A stretch of 5,965 nucleotides of DNA, from contig PFAS01000043.1 of assembly GCA_002778635.1 (NCBI GenBank), positions 1 to 5,965 on the forward strand, given 5' to 3'. The notes under the pieces are model-generated. The model was not told the origin of the DNA. It made no database searches and saw nothing but the letters and a program-made list of their open reading frames with translations. A program made the position numbers and the translations under genes. Positions 1-5,331 of the stretch are shown piece by piece (positions within the stretch are counted from its first letter, which is position 1; every line of letters starts with the position of its first letter). Origin of the DNA: Candidatus Falkowbacteria bacterium CG10_big_fil_rev_8_21_14_0_10_43_11 (lineage in GTDB: Bacteria > Patescibacteriota > Patescibacteriia > Patescibacteriales > XYC2-FULL-47-12).

Positions 1-225
1 CGCTAAAATTCCGATAACGCCTACTCCATATTGGTAAATTGCTTTGATGTATTTGGCGATGGTATCGCCCTGTACCGTCCCTTTGGGCCCGCCGGGAATT
101 TCAACTTGCGGCGTAAATTCAACCGCCAAAGCCGGACTAATTAATAAAAACAATAAAGCCGTCAGTTGTAAAATAAAAACAACGACGAATAAAACAGTTA
201 AAATTTTTGGCAACCGTTTGCGCAT
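1..225 (-). CDS. Pilin-like secreted/membrane protein, N-terminal part (runs off left edge)
   Basis: An open frame starts at the ATG at 223-225 on the minus strand and is still open at base 1, giving 75 residues. The N-terminus is a clear export signal: basic MRKRLPK, a long hydrophobic stretch at residues 8-30, and a signal-peptidase-I-like site PALA at 31-34. The mature part has TPQVEIPGGPKG, then IAKYIKAIYQYGVGVIGILA at 56-75, which looks like the start of a transmembrane helix. This layout (signal peptide, IPG motif, then Y.YGVG..GILA) resembles small TrbC/VirB2-like pilin or inner-membrane proteins common in candidate-phylum bacteria; that family link is from memory. No Shine-Dalgarno is visible, and a repeat element begins 4 nt upstream of the ATG, so its promoter would have to lie in or beyond that element. 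The secreted character is secure, the family name less so. Confidence 0.7.
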   Translation of the reverse strand, partial: MRKRLPKILTVLFVVVFILQLTALLFLLISPALAVEFTPQVEIPGGPKGTVQGDTIAKYIKAIYQYGVGVIGILA

Positions 226-229
226 AATG

Positions 230-290
230 TAACACGAATGTCTCAAATTACACACGAATATGCACAAATTAATTCGCAATATTCGCGTTA
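230..290. repeat. Short inverted-terminus element, 61-bp copy
   Basis: The element starts TAACACGAATG (230-240) and ends ATTCGCGTTA (281-290), so its termini are inverted repeats matching at 9 of 10 positions. Bases 230-285 are the reverse complement of 1111-1166 at 54 of 56 positions. It fills nearly all of the 62-bp gap between the pilin-like and membrane-protein genes. The TTA at 288-290 is the minus-strand TAA stop of the membrane-protein gene. If a terminal TA is a target duplication, the layout would suit a MITE mobilised by an IS630/Tc1-mariner-type transposase; that is inference. Confidence 0.8.
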
Positions 291-665
291 TACTCTTTTA
301 TAGCTAATAAGAAAAAATTCCAAAACCGTCACGGCAACCACCAAAAACAAAACATTATACCAAGTCAGCATTCTAAACGATTGCAAAATCAAAGACGCAA
401 TAATGACCGACGCGAATAAGAACGACTGGCGGAAAGAAATCGCCACCTGGCGGAAAACCAGCTCTTTGCGCAGTAAAATAAAACGGATAAGAAAACCAAA
501 AATCGCGCTTGTTCCCACAATCGCCAAAAACAAACTGGAGTAAAACAACAAAAAACCAATAACATTGGTCGTCTCCGGATTAATGCTATTTATCACCACC
601 GCCCAGGCCGCCCAGCAAATGGCGGTCGCGAGGAACATTATGGTTAAATAAGTTTTGAGGGTCAT
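288..665 (-). CDS. Conserved-type four-helix integral membrane protein, function unknown
   Basis: The 125-residue protein begins at the ATG at 663-665 and ends at TAA 288-290, which is also the end of the repeat element. Four hydrophobic segments are visible, at about residues 6-25, 36-66, 80-96 and 102-121. A basic loop (RKELVFRQVAISFRQ) sits between helices 2 and 3, and a short tail YKRV follows helix 4. There are no catalytic motifs. It follows the DciA-like gene by 47 nt, with a small hairpin and a possible promoter in the gap, so it may be its own unit rather than an operon partner. Small four-helix proteins of this shape are common unannotated genes in candidate-phylum genomes. No function is proposed. 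Coding status is supported by codon pattern, hydropathy and tight fit between neighbours. Confidence 0.75.
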   Translation of the reverse strand: MTLKTYLTIMFLATAICWAAWAVVINSINPETTNVIGFLLFYSSLFLAIVGTSAIFGFLIRFILLRKELVFRQVAISFRQSFLFASVIIASLILQSFRMLTWYNVLFLVVAVTVLEFFLISYKRV

Positions 666-672
666 AACATTA

Positions 673-700
673 TCTATACTGTATCAAAAATTTGCCACAA
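673..700 (-). promoter_or_regulatory. Possible promoter of the four-helix membrane protein
   Basis: On the minus strand TATAGA (678-673) lies 7 nt before the ATG at 665. TTGTGG (700-695) lies 16 nt upstream of it. The geometry matches the leaderless promoters seen elsewhere in this window (16-bp spacer, -10 box 5-8 nt from the start codon), but both boxes are imperfect. Confidence 0.3.
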
Positions 701-706
701 CGGCAA
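686..706 (-). terminator. Weak intrinsic terminator after the DciA-like gene
   Basis: Minus-strand TTGCC (706-702), loop GTTGT, GGCAA (696-692) forms a 5-bp stem, followed by A and five T. It begins 7 nt past the DciA-like stop codon. The stem is short, so termination may be partial. Confidence 0.45.
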
Positions 707-712
707 GTTATG

Positions 713-1006
713 TTATGTTAAATACCTAATTTTTTCCACTGCCTGTCCGCCGGCTTGCTTATTGATTGCTTGAATAATTTCCGGCTCGCGGTAGCGCAAC
801 TCCTGCATAATGAGCGATGAGGCGCACTCTACGGTTAAAATATTATTTCTAATATAAATCGCTTTGGCGGAGCGGGAAATTGCTTCACCCAATATCTCCG
901 GCGCTAACTTATTAAATAATTCCACTACCGTCGCCGCTTCCACCTGCCGGCTTACTCCCGCGCGCTGGATGGCGTTAAAGATTAAATTTTTTAGGTCATG
1001 AAACAT
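713..1006 (-). CDS. dciA: DciA-like (DUF721) replicative helicase loader/operator protein
   Basis: The 97-residue protein runs from ATG 1004-1006 to TAA 713-715. The C-terminal half carries the pattern of the DUF721/DciA family: a beta strand ILTVECASSLIMQEL (about 55-69), then RYREPEIIQAINKQAGG and a final strand AVEKIRYL. The N-terminal half is a helical AGVSRQVEAATVVELFNKL segment. In bacteria without DnaC or DnaI, DciA interacts with the replicative helicase DnaB and helps load it; applying that role here is inference from the family. The protein is shorter than many homologs, but the core appears complete. It lies 157 nt downstream of the helicase-nuclease gene on the same strand. No convincing Shine-Dalgarno precedes the ATG, and most of the upstream gap is taken by the 117-bp repeat element. 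Confidence 0.75.
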   Translation of the reverse strand: MFHDLKNLIFNAIQRAGVSRQVEAATVVELFNKLAPEILGEAISRSAKAIYIRNNILTVECASSLIMQELRYREPEIIQAINKQAGGQAVEKIRYLT

Positions 1007-1049
1007 AGGTTCAAAGAGTATTTACGGATTTAATTTGTTAGCGAACCAT

Positions 1050-1166
1050 TAACGCGAATGCTCTGCGCAAATTTACATCTATTCAGATGAATGCGAATGC
1101 TACGAATTATCGAATATTGCGAATTAATTTGTGCATATTCGTGTGTAATTTGCAACATTCGTGTTA
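1050..1166. repeat. Short inverted-terminus element, 117-bp copy
   Basis: The element begins TAACGCGAATG (1050-1060) and ends CATTCGTGTTA (1156-1166). These arms pair over 11 positions with one G-T wobble. A second complementary pair, GCAAATTTACA (1067-1077) with TGTAATTTGC (1144-1153), pairs with one bulged base, so the element can form a long hairpin. The right half 1111-1166 is an inverted copy of 230-285. Seven CGAAT/ATTCG pentamers lie inside, at 1055, 1094, 1103, 1111, 1120, 1137 and 1157. The terminal TTA at 1164-1166 is the minus-strand TAA stop codon of the helicase gene. Confidence 0.8.
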
Positions 1167-4100
1167 AATATTTAAAAAGCTACCTACTTCATCACTTTTA
1201 TTGCAAAAACGGCACGGATCCGACGAATGAGGAAAATAACCGGCCTTAATGCTATTTTCAATTTTTTGAATCGTGGTGATTACCCACTCCTGCATTTTGG
1301 CAATGTCTTTTTGCTCGCCTAAAAAATTAACCTCGCTGTTATTTTCCAAATAATAAAACTGCAGATTAGCCGGTTTTATTTTTAAAACTTCTTCGGCGGC
1401 CAGCTGGTACAACAGCAACTGGTATTTCTGATCGTTCGTTATCTTATCTTCGTCTTTTATCTGGCCGGTCTTATAGTCAACAATCTGCACTCCTCTCTCA
1501 CCCCAGTCATCTACCCGGTCAATTTTTCCGTACAATAAATGTCCGCCGATGCGCAATTTAAAGCTCTGTTCCAGTCCGATGACTTGCGGCCAATTACCCG
1601 CGTGTTTGTCAAAAAATTCTCTAAAAATTTCTCTCCCCTTTTTACGGTATTCTTCTTTTTGTTTTTCATCTTCATACCAATCGTCAATCCACGACTCTTC
1701 GTATAATTTTAACAGCGTCTCCGGCGTTAAATTATTTTTTAACTGGTTTTGGCTCTTGGCCTGGCCGAACAAATCGGACTGGACGGCGCTTTGGCTTGAC
1801 ATTAATAAACTAAAAAATTTCTGCAAAGTTAAATGCATGGCCTGGCCAAAACTGAAAAAATGCTTGCCGGGTTTGGGAATTTTTAAGACATGGTCGCGAA
1901 AATACTGGTGCGGGCATTTGTCGTATGACTGTAGCTGTGTGTATGAATAAAACTTCGGCGGTTCGTAAATTTGTTTTTGACTTTTTATGATGGGTAAAGC
2001 ATTCTTTTGTTGAAATTTAAAATTGTGTTTATTTACATCCGGAGTTATGCGTTGTGCGTTATGCGTTATGAGATTTGCTTCTTGCAAAAACCGCGACGGC
2101 TTTTTCTTTCTAGTCCCCCCGTAATCCGGCGCCCAGGAAAAATATAGACCCTGTTTCGCGCGCGTCATCGCAACGTAAAACAAGCGCCGCTCTTCTTCCA
2201 GATGCTCGTCGCCTTCCGGAACTATTTCTTTCACGAGCGCATCCGGCAAGCTGATAGGATCTTTGCGTTCCGTCGTCGGAAAACGCAAATCAACCATATT
2301 CGCGATAAACACGTATTTAAATTCCAGTCCTTTGGCCGCGTGCACGGTTAAAACTTTTATCATTTCCGGACCGGCCTCCGAATCAACGGCTAAACTGCCC
2401 TCTGCGCCCGATTCCATTTCTAAATTTAATTCCGCTAAAAAATTCTTTACGCTCGCGTCGCTTGAGTCAGCTTCAAATTCTTTCACTCGCTTTAAAAACG
2501 CGTTTAATTCGCGCATGGTTTCTTTGGCTTTTAAGGGCTCTTGCGCTTCCAAATATTTCAAATAGCCGCTATCGCCCAAAAGAGCAAAAATAACTTCGCT
2601 CACTTTTTTGGCTTTAATTAAGACGGTATGCCTATCAATTAAATTTAATAAAATTTTTATTTTTTCTCCCGACTCTTGCGAAAAATTGGCTAAATATTTA
2701 GCCGTTTCATACAGCGACCAGGCTTTTTTTCTGGCTAAATTTAAAAAAACGATAATTTCTTCGTGGCTGAATTTAAAAACCGGGATGTTCAAAACGCGAT
2801 ACATGGCCGTGCTCTCGTGATAATTGTCCAGCAAATTCAAATAAGCGATAATGTCCATTATTACCGGCCGCGAGTACAGCCCTTTGGACGCTAAAAATAC
2901 ATAAGGCAAGCCGGCGATTTCCAGCGCGTTGACGAATTCTTTGGCGGAATTATTTGCCCGCACCAAAACCGCAAAATCGTTCCAACTTGTGTCTTTATCT
3001 TTATTTTTCAACTCCGCAATTTTTTCAATGACTTTATTCACCTCATCTTGTAAATCCTCACCTTGAATCACTTCAATAATTCCCCGCTCTTTAGTTTGCG
3101 TCTGCAGCTTTTTATCAATGTCGTTTTTAAACTGATGCTCCAGGCGATTTGGGTTGTTTAGTTGGATAAAATCATAAGCTAAATCTAAAATATTTTGGGC
3201 ATTGCGATAGTTCTCTTTCAAAACTACGCTCTCTGAATCGGGGTAATCTTTTCTAAATTGCAGCACATTGCTCATGGAGGCCCCCCGGAACCGGTACACG
3301 CTCTGGTCATCGTCGCAAACCGCAGTTAAATTATCGCCTGCCGGCTTTAGCATTTTTATTAATTCGTACTGGTTCCAGTTCGTGTCCTGAAATTCGTCAA
3401 CCAAAACATATTTAAACTGCTTTTGGAATTTGGCTAAAATCGCCGGCCGCTCGCGGAACAAGCGCAAAGTATAATTTATCAAGTCGCCGAAATCCAAAGC
3501 GCTATTGTCTAAGAGCAGCTGCTGATAAACATGATACGCGTTCGCGACTTCGTTAATCCGCGCGATTTCCTGCTCCGCCATTTCTTTGTTGGTAAAAGTA
3601 TCTGGTATTTGGTATTTAGTATCTGGTATTTTTTGAAATTTGACATTAGGATTTGATTTGACATTTGTCATTTGAAATTTGTCATTTCCCCGCTTTTTCA
3701 AAGCACCGCCGCTTAGCATCGCATCAACATTTTCTTTCAACTCATTTGCGTAGGCAAGATAATCCGCGGGGCTGATGTCTTCGTCTTTCGCGCGGGAAAA
3801 ATGCTGCAACAGCGCAGAAATAAACTTCGTCTGGTTGCCGAGCGGCCGGTAATAGTCCAGATCAAACTTTTCCAAATTTTTTTTAATCAAAGCCCACTGG
3901 CCGAATTCGTTCAGCAGTTTAAAATTTGTCGGCAAGCCGATATCCAAACCATGCTGTTGTAAGATTTTTTCGGCAAAAGAATGGAAAGTCATTATCCATA
4001 AATCAACATAGCCGTAAGGCAGGAGCGTATCCGCCCGCTCGGACATTTCACCGGCCGCTTTTTCCGTAAAAGTCAACGCTAAAATTTCATCCGATTTCGC

Positions 4101-4235
4101 TAAACCCTGCTCAATCAGCCAGCCGATTTTTTGCGTAATAACAGTCGTTTTCCCCGTGCCGGCGCCGGCGATGATAAGTAGCGGGCTGCCGGTGTGTTCC
4201 ACGGCTTTCTTTTGTTCGGAATTAAGATTGTACAT
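1164..4235 (-). CDS. UvrD/PcrA-type superfamily 1A DNA helicase fused to RecB-like PD-(D/E)XK nuclease
   Basis: This 1023-residue protein has all SF1A helicase motifs in order: Q motif (Q8), Walker A GAGTGKTT (24-31), Ia LTFTEKAA (54-61), TFHSF (83-87), Walker B DEFQD (280-284), motif III CDDDQSVYRFRGA (307-319), IV NYRN (342-345), V VHAAKGLEF (631-639) and VI YVAMTRA (687-693). A linker at about 715-760 leads to a PDDEXK_1 nuclease domain: YTQLQSYDKCP (765-775), H801, GKIDRVDD with D906, VDYKTG with D920 and K922, and YQLLLYQ (938-944). Expected roles are ATP-driven 3'-5' unwinding and DNA end processing, as in PcrA/AddAB-type enzymes. C774, C1008 and C1011 match three ligands of an AddB-type Fe-S cluster; the fourth position is V1017. 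Two repeat-derived insertions (about residues 186-213 and 723-732) interrupt non-catalytic regions. The start is supported by motif spacing and a promoter 8 nt upstream. A specific symbol such as pcrA or addA would be a guess. Confidence 0.95.
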   Translation of the reverse strand: MYNLNSEQKKAVEHTGSPLLIIAGAGTGKTTVITQKIGWLIEQGLAKSDEILALTFTEKAAGEMSERADTLLPYGYVDLWIMTFHSFAEKILQQHGLDIGLPTNFKLLNEFGQWALIKKNLEKFDLDYYRPLGNQTKFISALLQHFSRAKDEDISPADYLAYANELKENVDAMLSGGALKKRGNDKFQMTNVKSNPNVKFQKIPDTKYQIPDTFTNKEMAEQEIARINEVANAYHVYQQLLLDNSALDFGDLINYTLRLFRERPAILAKFQKQFKYVLVDEFQDTNWNQYELIKMLKPAGDNLTAVCDDDQSVYRFRGASMSNVLQFRKDYPDSESVVLKENYRNAQNILDLAYDFIQLNNPNRLEHQFKNDIDKKLQTQTKERGIIEVIQGEDLQDEVNKVIEKIAELKNKDKDTSWNDFAVLVRANNSAKEFVNALEIAGLPYVFLASKGLYSRPVIMDIIAYLNLLDNYHESTAMYRVLNIPVFKFSHEEIIVFLNLARKKAWSLYETAKYLANFSQESGEKIKILLNLIDRHTVLIKAKKVSEVIFALLGDSGYLKYLEAQEPLKAKETMRELNAFLKRVKEFEADSSDASVKNFLAELNLEMESGAEGSLAVDSEAGPEMIKVLTVHAAKGLEFKYVFIANMVDLRFPTTERKDPISLPDALVKEIVPEGDEHLEEERRLFYVAMTRAKQGLYFSWAPDYGGTRKKKPSRFLQEANLITHNAQRITPDVNKHNFKFQQKNALPIIKSQKQIYEPPKFYSYTQLQSYDKCPHQYFRDHVLKIPKPGKHFFSFGQAMHLTLQKFFSLLMSSQSAVQSDLFGQAKSQNQLKNNLTPETLLKLYEESWIDDWYEDEKQKEEYRKKGREIFREFFDKHAGNWPQVIGLEQSFKLRIGGHLLYGKIDRVDDWGERGVQIVDYKTGQIKDEDKITNDQKYQLLLYQLAAEEVLKIKPANLQFYYLENNSEVNFLGEQKDIAKMQEWVITTIQKIENSIKAGYFPHSSDPCRFCNKSDEVGSFLNI
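2044..2071. repeat. Four tandem heptamers (GTTATGC-type) inside the helicase linker
   Basis: Plus-strand units are GTTATGC (2044-2050), GTTGTGC (2051-2057), GTTATGC (2058-2064) and GTTATGA (2065-2071). On the coding strand they encode LITHNAQRIT, in the linker between motif VI and the nuclease domain, where extra sequence is likely to be tolerated. Confidence 0.85.
3598..3690. repeat. Heptameric filler repeat block inside helicase domain 1B
   Basis: Five tandem GTATYTN-type heptamers fill 3598-3632, including an exact 13-bp duplication (3598-3610 and 3619-3631). A second run of ATTTGNN heptamers fills 3656-3690: ATTTGAC, ATTTGTC, ATTTGAA, ATTTGTC, ATTTCCC. On the coding strand the block encodes a polar, low-complexity stretch with IPDT twice (203-206 and 210-213), between the TFHSF motif and Walker B. 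It resembles intergenic filler sequence of candidate-phylum genomes, as I recall it, more than protein-selected sequence. Confidence 0.8.
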
Positions 4236-4243
4236 ATATCAAA

Positions 4244-4271
4244 ATTATACAGGAATATGCGGATTTGGCAA
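4244..4271 (-). promoter_or_regulatory. Promoter of the helicase-nuclease gene, probably leaderless
   Basis: Minus-strand TTGCCA (4271-4266), a 16-bp spacer and a perfect TATAAT (4249-4244) lie with only 8 nt between the -10 box and the ATG at 4235. Transcription should start at or within a base or two of the start codon, and no Shine-Dalgarno is present. The -35 box overlaps the T-tract of the preceding terminator, so one gene's end abuts the next gene's promoter. Confidence 0.7.
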
Positions 4272-4297
4272 AAAAATAACTGCCCATAAAGAGCAGT
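4270..4297 (-). terminator. Intrinsic terminator of the interrupted carbonic-anhydrase-like gene
   Basis: Minus-strand ACTGCTC (4297-4291), loop TTTAT, GGGCAGT (4285-4279) gives a 7-bp stem with one T-G wobble. It is followed by TA and seven T (4276-4270). It lies 28 nt beyond the TAA at 4325-4327 but 226 nt beyond the in-frame TAG, consistent with the original gene ending at 4325. Confidence 0.75.
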
Positions 4298-4324
4298 ACA
4301 AGAAAAAAATAAAAAATAATATAA

Positions 4325-4522
4325 TTAAGCCGCTATCTCGTCGGGCTTAACGACTTTAAATTTTAATTTAAATTTATTGCTTTGTTTTTTTCTCGGCATT
4401 AATTTAATCCAAACTAACTCAATATCCACAGAGATACTTGGAAAGTGCTGTTGGATAATATGCTGTGCCTCGCGCATATCGGCTAACTGTCTTTCCTTCT
4501 CTTTTTTGAGAGTATCAATATC
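4325..4522 (-). pseudogene. C-terminal remainder of the second carbonic-anhydrase-like gene, beyond an in-frame TAG
   Basis: Directly after the TAG (4523-4525) the same frame stays open for 65 codons to TAA at 4325-4327. It is clearly the missing C-terminus: EKERQLADMREAQHII aligns with EKAQQISDMKKAAEII of the upstream paralog, and SVDIELVW aligns with the paralog's SVKLIWANL strand. With the TAG read as one residue, the product would be 149 aa, against 140 for the paralog. The tail is lysine-rich (FKLKFKVVKPDEIAA). An internal ATG exists but has no obvious ribosome site, so separate translation is not supported. A recent nonsense mutation, a sequencing error or readthrough could explain the layout. 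Confidence 0.75.
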
Positions 4523-4774
4523 CTATTTTTGATACGCGCCGCAATGGCTATGGTGCACTAGTATAATATGGCATACGCCATGCTTATGAACTGCCAGCTC
4601 AAGATCGGCCAAAACTACTGACCGGCTCTCCGAATTCACAATTTTTTTACTAGCCCCTGCGTATGACAACTCATCGCAGTCGCCAATATAACCCCGCTTT
4701 GCCATCCAACGAAAGAGCTTTTTACTTAAACGAAAATCCATGCAGCGAATGGCTAGGTGTTTGCATTTTGACAT
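4523..4774 (-). CDS. Beta-carbonic-anhydrase-like protein, second copy, cut short by TAG
   Basis: The 83-residue frame runs from ATG 4772-4774 to TAG 4523-4525. It keeps the beta-carbonic-anhydrase-type signature: C11 with D13 and R15 (CMDFR), and H75 with C78 (HHSHCGAY). These correspond to the C-x-D-x-R and H-x2-C zinc and dyad residues of that superfamily. About half of its positions match the 140-aa paralog upstream, so the pair is a tandem duplication. The frame stops two codons after CGAY, before the C-terminal helix and strand. Those remain encoded in frame downstream, so this is best read as a nonsense-interrupted gene. Unlike its neighbours it has a leader of about 55 nt and a Shine-Dalgarno-like GAGG (4785-4782) 7 nt before the ATG. 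A fragment lacking the terminal beta strand may not fold, although every visible metal ligand lies before the stop. Confidence 0.7.
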   Translation of the reverse strand: MSKCKHLAIRCMDFRLSKKLFRWMAKRGYIGDCDELSYAGASKKIVNSESRSVVLADLELAVHKHGVCHIILVHHSHCGAYQK

Positions 4775-4802
4775 GCCCTATCCTCTGAAAGAACAAGATT
4801 TG

Positions 4803-4828
4803 TTTTGCCAAAAAATTCTCCGGCAAAA
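4803..4828 (-). promoter_or_regulatory. Leader stem-loop at the 5' end of the second carbonic-anhydrase transcript
   Basis: Minus-strand TTTTGCC (4828-4822) and GGCAAAA (4809-4803) form a perfect 7-bp stem around a 12-nt loop GGAGAATTTTTT. With the -10 box at 4841-4836, the stem would lie almost at the transcript's 5' end. It has no T-tract after it, so it is not a standard terminator. It could protect the mRNA end or affect translation. Confidence 0.5.
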
Positions 4829-4835
4829 TCATATC

Positions 4836-4844
4836 ATTATAGCA
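4836..4844 (-). promoter_or_regulatory. Extended -10 promoter of the second carbonic-anhydrase-like gene
   Basis: Minus-strand TGCTATAAT (4844-4836) is an extended -10 element (TG-N-TATAAT) with no recognisable -35 box at 16-18 bp. It lies about 61 nt before the ATG, leaving a leader with a stem-loop and a Shine-Dalgarno-like GAGG. Confidence 0.6.
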
Positions 4845-4852
4845 CAAAAAAC

Positions 4853-4882
4853 AAAAAAAACGAGGCTTTTAATTTTATCTCG
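4853..4882 (-). terminator. Possible weak terminator after the first carbonic-anhydrase-like gene
   Basis: Minus-strand CGAG (4882-4879) and CTCG (4864-4861) enclose a 14-nt AT-rich loop and are followed by eight T (4860-4853). The 4-bp stem is marginal, but the position, 17 nt past the stop codon, is right. Confidence 0.4.
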
Positions 4883-4898
4883 ACTTTTTATTGTAATC

Positions 4899-5321
4899 TT
4901 AGTCTATTTCTTCAAACTCAATCTCCCTGCCCTCGTCATCCCGCAAATTCGCCCAGATAAGTTTTACTGACATACCCGGATTTTTCGCTTTGATAATTTC
5001 CGCGGCTTTTTTCATATCGGAAATTTGCTGTGCTTTTTCTTCCTCCGCGCTCGCAAAAGTATAAGCGCCCGCGTACGCGCCGCACTGGCTATGGTGCACT
5101 AAAGCGACGCAACTGGAATGATGCAATTTTTCCGACAAGGAAATCTGGTTTAAAAGCGTTTCACCTTCCGGCGCGCCGTCGGCAATCGCTTTGCCCGCGC
5201 CGGCGAGCGAAACTAAATCGCAATCGCCCATATAACCTCGTTTTTCCATCCACTTATTCATCTCCCGCGTCAGGCGGAAATCCATGCAACGAATTAATAA
5301 ATTTTGACAGTGGTGCGACAT
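4899..5321 (-). CDS. Beta-carbonic-anhydrase-like protein, intact copy
   Basis: The 140-residue protein runs from ATG 5319-5321 to TAA 4899-4901. C12-M-D14-F-R16 and H77-S-Q-C80 match the zinc ligands and Asp-Arg dyad of beta-carbonic anhydrases (C-x-D-x-R and H-x2-C). Between them VSLAGAGKAI occupies the place of the usual RNAGN segment. After the ligands come a helix (AEEEKAQQISDMKKAAEIIK) and a strand (SVKLIWANL), then an acidic tail. At 140 aa it is well below the roughly 200 aa of classical enzymes and fits the short putative carbonic anhydrase family (Pfam Pro_CA_2, from memory). The expected reaction is CO2 hydration to bicarbonate in the cytoplasm, but activity of this short family is not assured. 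No Shine-Dalgarno precedes the ATG, and a TATTAT box lies 5 nt upstream, so the mRNA is probably leaderless. The start is shared with its paralog (MS..C..L.IRCMDFRL). Confidence 0.8.
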   Translation of the reverse strand: MSHHCQNLLIRCMDFRLTREMNKWMEKRGYMGDCDLVSLAGAGKAIADGAPEGETLLNQISLSEKLHHSSCVALVHHSQCGAYAGAYTFASAEEEKAQQISDMKKAAEIIKAKNPGMSVKLIWANLRDDEGREIEFEEID

Positions 5322-5331
5322 ATGTTATAAT
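5304..5331 (+). promoter_or_regulatory. Consensus promoter of the small-membrane-protein operon, leaderless
   Basis: TTGACA (5304-5309) and TATAAT (5326-5331) are perfect sigma-70-type boxes with a 16-bp spacer. Only 6 nt separate the -10 box from the ATG at 5338, so the transcript should start at the start codon. The -35 box lies inside the first codons of the divergent carbonic-anhydrase gene. Confidence 0.8.

Noticed and set aside
44..232. Plus-strand frame of 62 codons at the left edge
   Set aside because: It is antisense to the pilin-like gene, whose signal peptide and mature part on the minus strand are clearly the real protein.
1007..1049. Promoter for the DciA-like gene
   Set aside because: TAAATA/TACTCT-like boxes are present but too poor and without a -35 partner to support a call.
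1549..2820. Plus-strand frames at 1549-1950, 2263-2565 and 2608-2820
   Set aside because: All lie opposite conserved helicase-nuclease sequence and show no domain or start signals of their own.
3598..3690. CRISPR-like array
   Set aside because: Units are only 7 bp, directly abutting, without spacers, and lie inside a conserved gene.
4453..4522. Separate small gene from the internal ATG downstream of the TAG
   Set aside because: There is no ribosome site or promoter, and the segment aligns in frame with the C-terminus of the paralog from its first codons after the stop.
4523..4525. Genome-wide recoding of TAG to an amino acid
   Set aside because: No other gene here needs TAG as sense, and the 1023-codon helicase contains none, so a single local interruption is simpler.
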